Positions 34,381 through 43,461 of a stretch of DNA of 64,000 bases are shown here, in pieces. This DNA comes from Paraburkholderia sp. BCC1886 (lineage in GTDB: Bacteria; Pseudomonadota; Gammaproteobacteria; Burkholderiales; Burkholderiaceae): contig NZ_CAAJGK010000118.1 in NCBI RefSeq assembly GCF_900996245.1, positions 62,001-126,000 on the forward strand, given 5' to 3'. How positions within the stretch are numbered: position 1 is the first letter of the stretch; every line of letters begins with the position of its first letter. The notes under the pieces are model-generated. The model searched no databases. It was not told where the DNA came from and was given only the letters and a program-made list of their open reading frames with translations. Position numbers and translations under genes: made by a program.

Positions 34381-35708
34381 CCACAATCAACTTGAATTCC
34401 GGTGCAACAGCGGCCGTCCTTCATGAAGTCGACTTAGCCGATCTTCCCGTTATTGGAGCGATTCCGCAAGATCTCAACGGTGTACTTGTACGCAACGGGC
34501 CCAACCCCTTGCGTGGGCATTTCAAGGGAAACGATGTGTCGGACTGGTGGCCCGAAGATGCGATGCTGCATGGCATCTCGCTGAAGCAAGGCCGCGCGAC
34601 GAACTACAGAAACCGCTGGGTTCGCACGAAGCGATGGGCAGACGTTTACGATTTCGATGCCTCACCGACACTGCTCAATACAAATCCGAACGTGAATGTG
34701 CTTTATCACGCGGGTGAAATATTGGCGTTGGCTGAAGGCGGCCCCCCGCTCGCTATTACGACTGAGCTCGAGACACTCGGCGCGGCCCGTTGTCACCCGG
34801 GACTGGCAAACGGCATGACGGCCCATCCGAAAGTTGACCCTCAGACGGGCGAACTAATAAGCTTTCGCGCCGATTGGAAGAAGCCGTTTTTGCGCTATAC
34901 CGTGACGGACAAGAAAGGCATGCCAAGCGTTGACATCGACATCGAGATGTCGTCGGCCTCAATGATGCACGACATGGCAATCACCGCCACCCGCAGTATC
35001 TTTCTAGATCTTAATGTCGGATATGACCTTTCGATGCTATCCCGTGGCCATCGGATGCCACTGCGCTGGCGCGACGACCATAAGGCGAAGCTGGGGATCA
35101 TTCCTCGCAATGGCGGCGACGTGCGTTGGTTTGAAATCACGCCGTGCTTTATCCAGCACGTGGTAAATGCATACGACGCAGACGAGGCTACAGTTGTTCT
35201 GGACGCGGTTCGATATCCACGGTATTTTCGTCTCGAGGAGGATGGCTTGAGGTTCGAGGCCGCCCCACTGGGAGTTCTGTGGCGTTACGTCATCGACCTC
35301 GACAGTGGAGCGGTGCTTGAAAAGCAATTGGCGGATATTTGTATCGAGCTGCCTCGTATCAACGAAGGACGGACCGGCCGTCCTTATCGATTTCTCTATG
35401 CCGCGGAGCAACCGACAAACACCGAAATTCGCGGTGTCGTCCGCTATGAGCTCGAGTCCGGTTCAATACAGCGATATAGAGTCCCCGAGGGTGATTCAAA
35501 CAGTGAACCAGTATTCGTAGCGCGTCCTACGTCCTCGGTCGAAGACGATGGTTGGCTGCTCGTCTGTGTCTATCGTCATGCAACCGACACCAGTGATCTA
35601 GTAATTCTCGACGGCAAGAATATAGAAAGCACACCTATCGCGACAGTACCGCTGCCTGGACGAATTCCTGCTGGATTTCATGGGGCATGGTTGCCAAAAG
35701 ACTGCTAA
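34377..35708 (+). CDS. carotenoid oxygenase family (RPE65-like) dioxygenase
   Basis: A 443-residue non-haem iron enzyme. The four iron-binding histidines are visible as MTAHPKVD (H150), MMHDMAIT (H198), FIQHVVNAYD (H261) and GFHGAW (H435), spaced as in the seven-bladed beta-propeller family. The N-terminus GVLVRNGPNPL is also typical. These enzymes cleave C=C bonds in carotenoids, stilbenes or phenylpropenes; lignostilbene-type activity is common in Burkholderiales. No carotenoid synthesis gene is nearby, which favours a plant-derived phenolic substrate. Coupled to the DUF2239 gene by an ATGA overlap. Confidence 0.93.
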   Translation: MTTINLNSGATAAVLHEVDLADLPVIGAIPQDLNGVLVRNGPNPLRGHFKGNDVSDWWPEDAMLHGISLKQGRATNYRNRWVRTKRWADVYDFDASPTLLNTNPNVNVLYHAGEILALAEGGPPLAITTELETLGAARCHPGLANGMTAHPKVDPQTGELISFRADWKKPFLRYTVTDKKGMPSVDIDIEMSSASMMHDMAITATRSIFLDLNVGYDLSMLSRGHRMPLRWRDDHKAKLGIIPRNGGDVRWFEITPCFIQHVVNAYDADEATVVLDAVRYPRYFRLEEDGLRFEAAPLGVLWRYVIDLDSGAVLEKQLADICIELPRINEGRTGRPYRFLYAAEQPTNTEIRGVVRYELESGSIQRYRVPEGDSNSEPVFVARPTSSVEDDGWLLVCVYRHATDTSDLVILDGKNIESTPIATVPLPGRIPAGFHGAWLPKDC

Positions 35709-35789
35709 GTCGGCGCGACGGCGTCACTTCTACGACGTATGCTAAGCAGCAGCAAGCGAATTCTTGAATGGAGGCTCACGGAAAAACCG

Positions 35790-36160
35790 AAATTTTGTAC
35801 CAAGGATGTCGAGTTCGGCGCCATGCTCGTCCACCACACACCACAGTACGTATGGCTCGCTACGCAGGAGGACGAATCTCGTCGAGGTGCCACGTACTAC
35901 CGGGCTTGCGCCGCATGGCTTTGATCCGATGAGCAAACCCCCGACCGAACTTTTCGCACCAGCAACGGATCGTCTCGTAGGTCACGATCACCCCGCGCTC
36001 GAGAGCAGTTCTTCGTTGCCACGCAAGCTCAACTCGAAGCGGAAATACCAGCGCACGGCGCAGCTGATGACCTCGGCTGGAAAACGGTGACCGTGATGTA
36101 AGCGATCTCGATTTCTTCATCACGCTATCTTACGTGAACGGCCGAACAACCTGACAATGC
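35790..36160 (-). pseudogene. IS6-type transposase remnant, left end
   Basis: On the minus strand the element begins with GCATTGTCAGGTTGTT (36160-36145). It then encodes MMKKSRSLTSRSPFSSRGHQ and ERGVIVTYETIRCWCEKFGR, continuing FAHRIKAMRRKPGSTWHLDE. The frame shifts near 35890, where EPYVLWCVVDEHGAELDIL appears in another frame. Homology is gone by ~35790. It is therefore a damaged 5' half of an IS6-type element. The same end recurs at 38662 and 40072. Confidence 0.75.
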
Positions 36161-36526
36161 AGTTCGGCGTTCTGCTGGAACTCACTGACCCGACCGAAAC
36201 CAACGCGCTCCCCGCTCATGACGGCTTTCACAACGGAATGTGTGAGTCTGAAATCTATGACGTTCCAGCACGAGCGTCAAACAATCAGTCGACCAACCCT
36301 ATTCTGACATTCCTGACAGGGCTTTCCTGACATCAGGATAGGGCATGGTTCAACATGACTATCAAAGGCGGGGTTCGGCGCATGAAGGTGATCTTCGGCA
36401 TGGTAGTCGAATCGAGTGGATTGCCTCCGATCGCCACAGGGCAAGACTTGGCCAAGAGGAAATACTGTGGACAGGATAGTCCTTTCCAGGCCGAATCAAT
36501 GCCATGCGGTATTGCAGCGCGGGTGC
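36161..36526. other. gap without recognisable gene
   Basis: Nothing supported on either strand; it separates the IS6 end from the 3' end of the LysR gene. A direct repeat of CTGACAT with AGGATAGGG-type sequence near 36315-36345 is weak. Confidence 0.4.
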
Positions 36527-37447
36527 TCACGGTTGTTTTGCTTTTAACGATAGCCCCGGGGTTTCGCCGACCAGAGTAAGAAGCAGATCCGCAACCAGTC
36601 GAACACGGGGCGAACGTTTGACGTCCGGGTGCATCACGAGCCATAACTGCCGAACAGTCGAGCACGCGTGATTTGATAGTAAGCACAACGCTGTGTCATT
36701 CGCCGCAAGAAAATTGGGAAGTGCGGCAATCCCCAAACCAACTCGTGCGGCATTGAGCAACGCGCCCAGATCATTGCTCCGGAATACGAAGCGACGGTCC
36801 CCGGCAATCTGGTTTAGCCAGCGCTGCTGAGGCACTTGACCAAGATCGTCGTCGTACCCCAGGAATTCCCACTCCGACTCCGGACGATTCGCGTACCCGT
36901 AGGCAGCATAGAGGCCATAGCTCGTCTCGCCTATGCATCGCGCGACCAGACCTGGGGCGGTTGGCCTTGACATGCGAATTGCCAGATCGGCCTCGCCTCG
37001 AGCCAAATTCGCGTCACGCGATTCGCCAATGACTTCCAGATCAATGTTCATCCACTGGGATCGTATGCCCGCGAGGCGAGGTACCAGCAGATGGCTGGCC
37101 AATACAGGCGGAGCAGAGATGCGGACAGTACCCTTCATGGACGACACGCCCACCGCTGCGCGGGAAAAGGCCTGCGCTTCGTCGTCCAAGCGTTTCGCCT
37201 GTATCGCCAATGTTTCGCCTTCTGGCGTTAGCGACCAGCCTTTCGGCAAACGATCGAACAGCCTGATCTCCAGCGATTGCTCCAGCGCTTCGACCCGCCT
37301 CGCAACTGTCGAGTGCTCAACACCCAGGTTGCGTGCTGCACCCGACAGGCTCCCAACTCGCGCTAATTCGAGGAAATACCGGACATCGTCCCATTGCAGA
37401 CGCTGATTCTCCGCGAGCGACTTTTCCGTGCTTTTTTGCACACTCAT
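36527..37447 (-). CDS. LysR-family transcriptional regulator
   Basis: A 306-residue LysR protein. Start placed at ATG 37447, giving MSVQKSTEKS then LQWDDVRYFLELARVGSLSG; a longer open frame to 37702 lacks plausibility. The winged helix (AARNLGVEHSTVARRVEALE, RLFDRLPKGWSLTPEGE) and effector domain (GTVRISAPPVLASHLLVPRL, EADLAIRMSRP) are intact. It is divergent from the quinone oxidoreductase at 37526, with a 78-bp shared promoter region containing TTGC-N5-GCAA (37478-37490) and CTTGCAAG (37497-37504). These could be its binding sites. It most likely regulates that oxidoreductase. Confidence 0.92.
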   Translation of the reverse strand: MSVQKSTEKSLAENQRLQWDDVRYFLELARVGSLSGAARNLGVEHSTVARRVEALEQSLEIRLFDRLPKGWSLTPEGETLAIQAKRLDDEAQAFSRAAVGVSSMKGTVRISAPPVLASHLLVPRLAGIRSQWMNIDLEVIGESRDANLARGEADLAIRMSRPTAPGLVARCIGETSYGLYAAYGYANRPESEWEFLGYDDDLGQVPQQRWLNQIAGDRRFVFRSNDLGALLNAARVGLGIAALPNFLAANDTALCLLSNHACSTVRQLWLVMHPDVKRSPRVRLVADLLLTLVGETPGLSLKAKQP

Positions 37448-37525
37448 TGCCAATTTATCTGGAATTGTTGAGTCATTTTGCCCAGTGCAAGATGGGCTTG
37501 CAAGTTCGATCTTCAGGAGAAGAGT

Positions 37526-38536
37526 ATGACGTCCAAATCCGCACCCGATACATCCTCGTTTTATGCGGCCCAAGTGGTAATCGAGCAATACGGTGACGCT
37601 TCGCAATTGAGCCAGCGCGAGGTTGCTCTCCCTGCCCTCGTGGCCGGGGAGGTTCGAATCCGCCACACTGCGATCGGCGTCAATTTCGTCGACATCTACC
37701 ACCGCACCGGCCTCTATGCCCTGCCAGAGCTGCCCGCAATACTAGGTGTCGAGGGCGCCGGTGTGATTGACGCCGTCGGCCCTGGCGTTGAATCACTGCA
37801 CCCAGGACAGCGCGTAGGCTATGCAGGCCCACCAACCGGTAGCTACGCCAGCGTCCGCAATATTTCCGCCGACCGCGTTCTTCCGCTGCCCGACGACATC
37901 GGTGATGACACCGTGGCTAGTCTTCTGCTACGCGGCATCACAGCCCATATGCTGTGTTCGTATGTTTATCCCGTTAAGGCTGGTGACACCGTATTGGTCC
38001 ATGCGGCCGCCGGCGGTCTGGGCCTCGTCCTGGTGCAATGGGCCAAGGCGCTGGGCGCCCGTGTCATAGGCACGGTCGGCTCGACGGCGAAAGCGGAATT
38101 GGCGAAAAAGCATGGACTTGACGAAGCGATTCTTTATCGTGAACAGGATTTCGTCACCGCGATACAGGTTCTGACTTGCGGGCGCGGGGTCGACTACGCA
38201 ATTGACGGCATCGGCGGCAAGACTCTCATCGAGACGCTAGGTACAGTACGGCCCTTCGGAATGGTCGCCAGCATCGGTCAGGTCAGTGGAGACTCGGGAC
38301 CGATCGACCTGTCTCTGCTTGGGCCGAGCCGCTCGGTTGCCCTCTCTCGCCCAAGTGTATTTCGCTTCATATCCGATCCGGCACGTTACCGGGAGGGGGG
38401 ACTGGCCACGTTCCAGCGATTGCAGAGCGGCATGAGGGCGAACATTGAAACGGTGCTTCCTCTGGCCCAAGCGGCTGAAGCGCAGCGTCGTCTGGAAGCG
38501 GGCGAAACCAGCGGCTCGATACTATTGCAGCCCTGA
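37526..38536 (+). CDS. NADPH:quinone oxidoreductase (zeta-crystallin type)
   Basis: A 336-residue medium-chain dehydrogenase without the zinc ligands, as in quinone reductases. Motifs: AIGVNFVDIYHRTGLYALPE, LPAILGVEGAGVIDAVGPGV, VLVHAAAGGLGLVLVQWAKA (nucleotide-binding AAGGxGxxxxQ) and ARVIGTVGSTAKAELAKKHG. Start ATG 37526 follows AGGAGA. It reduces quinones, typically in single-electron steps, using NADPH in the cytosol. Divergent from a LysR gene that probably controls it. It is one of few intact genes in an IS-rich stretch. Confidence 0.93.
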   Translation: MTSKSAPDTSSFYAAQVVIEQYGDASQLSQREVALPALVAGEVRIRHTAIGVNFVDIYHRTGLYALPELPAILGVEGAGVIDAVGPGVESLHPGQRVGYAGPPTGSYASVRNISADRVLPLPDDIGDDTVASLLLRGITAHMLCSYVYPVKAGDTVLVHAAAGGLGLVLVQWAKALGARVIGTVGSTAKAELAKKHGLDEAILYREQDFVTAIQVLTCGRGVDYAIDGIGGKTLIETLGTVRPFGMVASIGQVSGDSGPIDLSLLGPSRSVALSRPSVFRFISDPARYREGGLATFQRLQSGMRANIETVLPLAQAAEAQRRLEAGETSGSILLQP

Positions 38537-38661
38537 TCTGGACGGGAGCCCAAAGGTGCAACATCTCAGGGCAAGCGCGTAACAATCGGAAGTTTTTTTT
38601 CGGTTGAACGACTGCTTTCTGCCTCCCCGTGTGTCTGCTCGGTTTGCACACAGGCATCGAG

Positions 38662-38925
38662 TGGCATTGTCAGGTTGTTAGGTCCTTCACGTAAGGTAGC
38701 GTGATGAAGAAATCGAAATCGCTTCATCACGGTTACCGTTTTCCAACCGAGGTCATCAGTTGCGGCGTGCGCTGATATTTCCGTTTCGAGTTTAGCTTGA
38801 GTGACAACGAGAAACTGCTCTTCGAGCGCGGGGTGATCGTGACCTACGAGACGATCCGTTGCCGGTGCGAAAAGTTCGGCCAGGGCTTTGCTCATCGGAT
38901 CAAATCCGTGCGGCGCAAGCCGTTG
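38662..38925 (+). pseudogene. IS6-type transposase remnant, left end
   Basis: Starts with the same end as the copy at 36160 (GGCATTGTCAGGTTGTT, 38662-38678). From ATG 38703 it encodes MKKSKSLHHGYRFPTEVISC, then a stop, then LLFERGVIVTYETIRCRCEK and FGQGFAHRIKSVRRKP. After RRKP, where intact members read GSTWHLDE, the similarity ends. This is a 5' fragment with an in-frame stop and no catalytic core. Confidence 0.75.
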
Positions 38926-38927
38926 AG

Positions 38928-39161
38928 TCACCTGCTGGCCAAGCCGCGCGAGACGATGCTGGTCTGCTGGGCAGTGCCAATGACAAACCGCCGCAACAGA
39001 AAGGTAATTAAGAGGTCGGCTGGCTTCACGTTGCCATCAAATTTCGGGCGATCGAGCAATCGGCACAAAAATTCCCTGATCTCTTGGCGCCAAACGGGAT
39101 GCCTGTAGAAAGACGAAATCGCTTCGGTAAAATGGCTGACATGGCATAGCAAGGGTTCCAA
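38928..39161 (-). other. unidentified open frame between IS remnants
   Basis: A 77-codon frame with protein-like composition (SSFYRHPVWRQEIREFLCRL, LDRPKFDGNVKPADLLITFL). It has no match I recognise and lies between IS6 and IS256 debris. It may be a fragment of a passenger or transposition gene. No ribosome-binding site of note. Kept as unresolved sequence rather than a called gene. Confidence 0.3.
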
Positions 39162-39324
39162 CGCGAGCTGCGGTCGAAAACTGGTGTTCGGGTTAGGCAG
39201 AAATTTGAAGGTGGTGGCGGTTTAGCTGAGAAGGTTGCTCGTCTAGAGTAACAACCACCCAAACCGAGATCCGCCACCAATGAACAGAGTTACAGAAGAA
39301 ACGAACGCGGTTTAATCGGAAACG

Positions 39325-39700
39325 CCCGCTAGCGGTCTTGATGATTTGATCCAGCAAGGCGCGCGGCAGATTGTCCACAAGCGATTGAGGCAGAATTGGC
39401 GAGCTTGCTCGAAAGGTTTGACAACGTCAAGACGCTCGATAGAAGGCGAACTTTGATTTGCAACGGCTACCTGCCAGAGCGTGTATTCGTGACAGCGATC
39501 GGTCCGGTCACCGTCAAGGTAACGAAGGTGTGCGATTGCCCGGGCACGGGCTTGAAGTTGAATTCGGACATCGCGCCGCCCTATGTTCGAAAGTGACTGC
39601 GGGTACCAGCGGTGTTGCCTTGGCTGTACCTTCGTGGCGTCTTGACCGGCGACATGAGCAAGGCGCTGAGCGTGCTGCTTGGTGAAAAAAGGCCAAGGGT
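39325..39700 (+). pseudogene. IS256-family transposase remnant
   Basis: Three frame-shifted pieces in order match the N-terminal part of an IS256-type (mutator) transposase: LDDLIQQGARQIV, then ASLLERFDNVKTLDRRRTLI with CNGYLPERVFVTAIGPVTVK and IAPPYVRK, then AVLPWLYLRGVLTGDMSKAL with SVLLGE. Frame changes fall near 39390 and 39595. Homology ends near 39690, before the first catalytic Asp. It abuts an IS6 remnant on the right. Confidence 0.72.
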
Positions 39701-39714
39701 CTTTCGCCGATGGT

Positions 39715-39910
39715 CTGTCAGGTTGATGAGGAGGGGGCGATAGAATGAAGTGATGAAGAAGACAAAATCGCTTTATCAGGGCCACTGCCTCCCTGCCGTA
39801 ATGACAGCTGTGCGGTTCGCTGGATTTCCGATTCAACCTGAGGTTGCCGACATCGAGGAGTTGTTGCTCGAGAGTGGTGTCGCGGTCACGTACGAACCGA
39901 TCCGTTGCTC
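39715..39910 (+). pseudogene. IS6-type transposase remnant (rightward)
   Basis: A GTCAGGTTG-bearing end near 39717 is followed by ATG 39753 and MKKTKSLYQGHCLPAVMTAV, then IEELLLESGVAVTYEPIRC. This corresponds to the start of an IS6 transposase, diverged from the other copies here. It ends abruptly at ~39910, where a copy on the other strand begins. Only about 50 residues remain. Confidence 0.65.
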
Positions 39911-40072
39911 GTGCGGTTCAGTTCCTCGATGTCGCGAAAACGCAACTGGAAGCGAAGATACCAACGCACCGCGCGACTGATGACTTCGGCCGGAAAACGT
40001 TGACCATGAAAGAGCGATTTCGATTTCTGCCTCGCCTCTCTTACGTGACTGGCGCAACAACCTGACAATGCC
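39900..40072 (-). pseudogene. IS6-type transposase remnant (leftward)
   Basis: The minus strand starts at the shared end GGCATTGTCAGGTTGTT (40072-40056). It then encodes KSKSLFHGQRFPAEVISRAV and RWYLRFQLRFRDIEELN before breaking off near 39900. It meets the rightward fragment head-on, so two left ends of related elements now face each other, probably after deletion or recombination between copies. Confidence 0.7.
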
Positions 40073-40089
40073 ACATGTACCATTCGCGC

Positions 40090-41208
40090 TCAAAATGTCG
40101 TCCGCAGACTTAAGCTCGCGCCGAATAACTGACGAACGCCGAATGTCGTTCCCAAAGGCGAATTTGGATCAGTGGCAGAGGCACCGGACACCCGGCTTTC
40201 GTCCAGTTCCACATAGACATCGGTCCGCTTGCTGAGAATATAGTCGGCGATCCCATAAAGTGTCATTAGCTCGCCATTTCGGCCCGGCGCAACATTTTTC
40301 GCATGGTCGTAGGCGTAAGATACCGTGAACTTCCAGACCGGAGAAGGCGAATAGCTCGCTCCCAGCCGAATAAACTGGTCGGTCCGGTCATCGGTTTGCG
40401 GACCGTACGCGGTCGTTACGTTGTTCATGATATTGGTGTTGGCCAGCGCTTCGGATGTACCCGCCGCTCCTACCTGGAACCCGGCGTCACGCTTCGCATA
40501 GATGTAGTACGCAAACAGCGACACGCGACTGAATCCGTATGTAGCGCCCGCCTGGCCTACCACGAGCTTGTGCGATTCGGCGTCCTTCGATTCCTGCGCG
40601 AAAATACCTGCCTTTCCGCCATTGAAGTTATAGAAGAGCGCACTGGCGCTCGTGCTGCCGATACTGGCGCTGCCCGGCTGTCCGCCAAACGAATGTTGCA
40701 GGTCGACAGAGAAAACACCGAACTGCTTTGCGTAGTCGACGGTATTATCGTAACGGCAGCCAACGAGAAACAACTCCCAGTCCGTTGCAGTTATGTTACC
40801 GCCACCAATAGCGTCGAAGACGAATGCATCGAAGCTGAATGCGTCTCCATATTGTCGGCCGAACTTTACCGTCCCATATGCCGGATTGGTTAAACCCATC
40901 CAGGCATAGCGACCAAACATCTGACCTTGCTGATCGATTTTCCCGGTCCCGGCGTTGAACCCGTTCTGCAGGTCGAATATCGCATGAGTCCCTCCGCCAA
41001 GGTCTTCATCACCACGCAGGCCAAAACGATTGCCACTGATAGCCCCTTCTGAAAGTCCGACGGACGAGCCATGCGCTCCGGTGCCAGTAGGACTGCTTTG
41101 GTAACGGATCGCCTCGTCGATGACGCCGTAAAGCGTCACACTGGACTGTGCCATGACGCCACTGCTCAACAGGCATCCCACCAGGATGGCCGATAACTTT
41201 GCCTTCAT
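40090..41208 (-). CDS. Gram-negative porin (Burkholderiales OmpC-like)
   Basis: A 372-residue outer-membrane porin. It has a signal peptide (MKAKLSAILVGCLLSSGVMA) followed by QSSVTLYGVIDEAIRYQSS, the standard opening of this family. Conserved stretches include SRFGL-like NRFGLRGDEDLGGGTHAIFD, RYAWMGLTNPAYGTVKFGRQ and an alternating beta-strand pattern to the terminal Phe (LSLRTTF). It forms a trimeric 16-stranded channel. The 3' end abuts an IS6 remnant by only ~20 bp, without loss of the essential terminal Phe. Confidence 0.95.
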   Translation of the reverse strand: MKAKLSAILVGCLLSSGVMAQSSVTLYGVIDEAIRYQSSPTGTGAHGSSVGLSEGAISGNRFGLRGDEDLGGGTHAIFDLQNGFNAGTGKIDQQGQMFGRYAWMGLTNPAYGTVKFGRQYGDAFSFDAFVFDAIGGGNITATDWELFLVGCRYDNTVDYAKQFGVFSVDLQHSFGGQPGSASIGSTSASALFYNFNGGKAGIFAQESKDAESHKLVVGQAGATYGFSRVSLFAYYIYAKRDAGFQVGAAGTSEALANTNIMNNVTTAYGPQTDDRTDQFIRLGASYSPSPVWKFTVSYAYDHAKNVAPGRNGELMTLYGIADYILSKRTDVYVELDESRVSGASATDPNSPLGTTFGVRQLFGASLSLRTTF

Positions 41209-41649
41209 ATGTCTCCTTGGTTTTTTTCATCAACGTGTACAGCGGACGAGTCATCCGCCCTCAATATCACGCTTCCGCCCGCCTCCTTGATCCCTGATTA
41301 ACGAGTCAATTTTTACTTTTAAATTCGCCGTTTAATCTGTGATGCTTAACAATTAGAAAAAAGAGAAACCAAATAAATAGCAACCTTGACGAACGACGAC
41401 CGCGATCCGTCAACGCATGAACGCATGTGCGGATATGCGAGCTGCCCAAAGACCGCAGTCAATGCAGAACAGAAGCGAAGCTTGGGTTCAGGCGGTTCAG
41501 TAATTCCACGACGAAGATTGCGGGCTTCGGGTTGTCGCACCGCATTTTCAAAGGTCACCGGCAAATGTCCGATCCGCTTTGCGGTTGCGCGCCGGGCAAC
41601 CGCGATTGCAGGGGGTGTCATCGACAGGTGACGTGCCACCGGCCGACGC
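41209..41649. other. intergenic stretch
   Basis: The AT-rich portion at ~41280-41350 likely contains the promoter of the leftward porin. The rest has only short GC-driven frames without motifs. No terminator with a U-tract is obvious after the acyl-CoA ligase stop at 41650. Confidence 0.45.
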
Positions 41650-43242
41650 TCAGGAAATATCAGCACCTTCTGTGAAGAAAGTGCTCGCCAGCCTGTTCTT
41701 CTGAACCTTCCCCGTCGTCGTCGTCGGAAGCTCGCTCTCTGAAACGAAACGCAGCTTGCGCGGAACCTTGTAGGCTGCGAGGTTCTGCTTGCAATACTGA
41801 ACGAGATCGTCATGGGTCACGGTCGTCCCGTCCTTCAACACGACGATTGCTCCAATTTCCTCGTCTTTCACAGCGTCGGGCACGCCCACCACATAGGCCA
41901 GATAGACTGACGGATGCGAGGAAAGGACGGCTTCGACATCCGCCGGCGAAACATTGATCCCGCCTGACTTGATCAACTCTTTCAGGCGCCCACGGTAGAA
42001 GAGATAGCCGTTGATATCGACGAACCCGAGATCGCCTGTCCTGAAAAAACCCTGCTCGTCAAACGACGCCTTCGATAATTCCTCGTTTTTATAGTACCCA
42101 TCGCAGACGCGCCCTTTCACGCGAATCTCGCCGATTTCACCAGACGGCAAATCGCGTCCATCCGCCCCGACGATCCTTTGCTCGACACCTGGCAGCGGCT
42201 GGCCGCACGACATCACCCGCAGGTTCTCTTCATCCTTGTAGCTGGTGACGTGCGAGTTGCCGTATGTTTCGGTCAATCCGTAGATATTGCAGACCTGGGT
42301 GACACCGAACTCGATCACGCGCTGGATCTGTTCAGGCGAACCCAGTGTTCCTCCTTTAATCAGAGACCGGGTGTCGCGCCGCTCGCGATCCGGGTGATCG
42401 AAAAGTGCCTGGGCGATGTTGGGCGTACCGTAAAAAACCGTGCAACGCTCCTGCTCGATGAGACGCAAGGCTTCTGCTGCATCGAAAGACTCCTGCAGCA
42501 CGATGCATCCGCCATGCGTAAGCAGATTCATCATTGAGTTGACACACCCTAGCGCCCAGAACAGGGACACTGCCAACCAGAGTCGGTCACCGGCAATGAC
42601 CCCTTGCCGTTCGCCGATGTGCCAGCCGTTTACGATCAGATGCTCGTGAGACAACTGGACACCCTTCGGAGCCGACGTCGAACCCGATGTGTAAAGCTGG
42701 AACGCAATGGCCTTCTCGTCTACGGCGTCGCCTGCCGCGCGAACGGCTTCGATCGCAGCAGCGTCCGGCTTCGATTTGCTATCGATAAACGGGAGCCAGG
42801 CCTCAGGCAAGTCCTCGTCGACACCGATCACCGCCTTGAGTTGACTCCGCACCTCCGGGTCCATTTCATTCAATGCGGCGGCGTAATCGCGCCTGAGATA
42901 GCTGCGGGTTGCGACCAGATATTGAGTTTCAGAATTCACCAGAAGGTATGAAAGCTCGCGCGTTGTCGCCCACGAATTCAGCGACACGACCACGCACCCA
43001 AGGCTGGCGATCGCCAGCGCGCTAACGATCCATTCTGGCCGGTTGCCCATCAGGACACCCACCTTGTCTCCCGGTTTCACGCCAATCACTGTCAGGCGCG
43101 CCGCGAACGTTTCGACCTGCTCTAGCAGATCTCGATAAGTCAAACGCTCACCGCGTCCGACCACGGCTTCCAGATCGCCGTAAAGCGTCTCGAGTTCCCG
43201 CATCAGGCGCGGCAAGGTCCGACTGTTAGGGCTGTTGCTCAC
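41650..43242 (-). CDS. acyl-CoA synthetase / AMP-dependent ligase
   Basis: A 530-residue adenylate-forming enzyme. The P-loop-like motif reads LYTSGSTSAPKGVQLSHEHL, the A5 motif YGLTETYG, the A7 motif FRTGDLGFVDINGYLFYRGR, then LKELIKSGGINVSPADVEAV. The catalytic Lys region is PTTTTGKVQKNRLAS. It activates a carboxylic acid, fatty or aromatic, to its CoA ester. It is divergent from the AAHS transporter gene at 43462, which suggests an imported acid as substrate. Together with the thiolase and lactonase across the divergent promoter it forms a catabolic locus under the IclR gene at 47423, by inference. Confidence 0.93.
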   Translation of the reverse strand: MSNSPNSRTLPRLMRELETLYGDLEAVVGRGERLTYRDLLEQVETFAARLTVIGVKPGDKVGVLMGNRPEWIVSALAIASLGCVVVSLNSWATTRELSYLLVNSETQYLVATRSYLRRDYAAALNEMDPEVRSQLKAVIGVDEDLPEAWLPFIDSKSKPDAAAIEAVRAAGDAVDEKAIAFQLYTSGSTSAPKGVQLSHEHLIVNGWHIGERQGVIAGDRLWLAVSLFWALGCVNSMMNLLTHGGCIVLQESFDAAEALRLIEQERCTVFYGTPNIAQALFDHPDRERRDTRSLIKGGTLGSPEQIQRVIEFGVTQVCNIYGLTETYGNSHVTSYKDEENLRVMSCGQPLPGVEQRIVGADGRDLPSGEIGEIRVKGRVCDGYYKNEELSKASFDEQGFFRTGDLGFVDINGYLFYRGRLKELIKSGGINVSPADVEAVLSSHPSVYLAYVVGVPDAVKDEEIGAIVVLKDGTTVTHDDLVQYCKQNLAAYKVPRKLRFVSESELPTTTTGKVQKNRLASTFFTEGADIS

Positions 43243-43461
43243 TTCTCGTCTCCGTTATGGCGCTTACGAACCGCGTTGCTCGGTAGTTCGCATATGTGAA
43301 TCGTGTTTGCTCTCTAGAACATATGGTGCTACATTTATTTGGCACGGTCAAGAAAGGGGTGGATGCGTGCGCTCCCAAACGCGCTTCTGATGCGCCAAAC
43401 AGATCGATGATCGATAAATAGAAAGTGCGGTCGGCTTTGAAGCGGCTGCCAGGAGACGGCT

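Noticed and set aside
37651..37661. GGTTCGAATCC sequence like a tRNA T-loop
   Set aside because: It lies inside the quinone oxidoreductase gene, and no acceptor or anticodon stem can be drawn around it.
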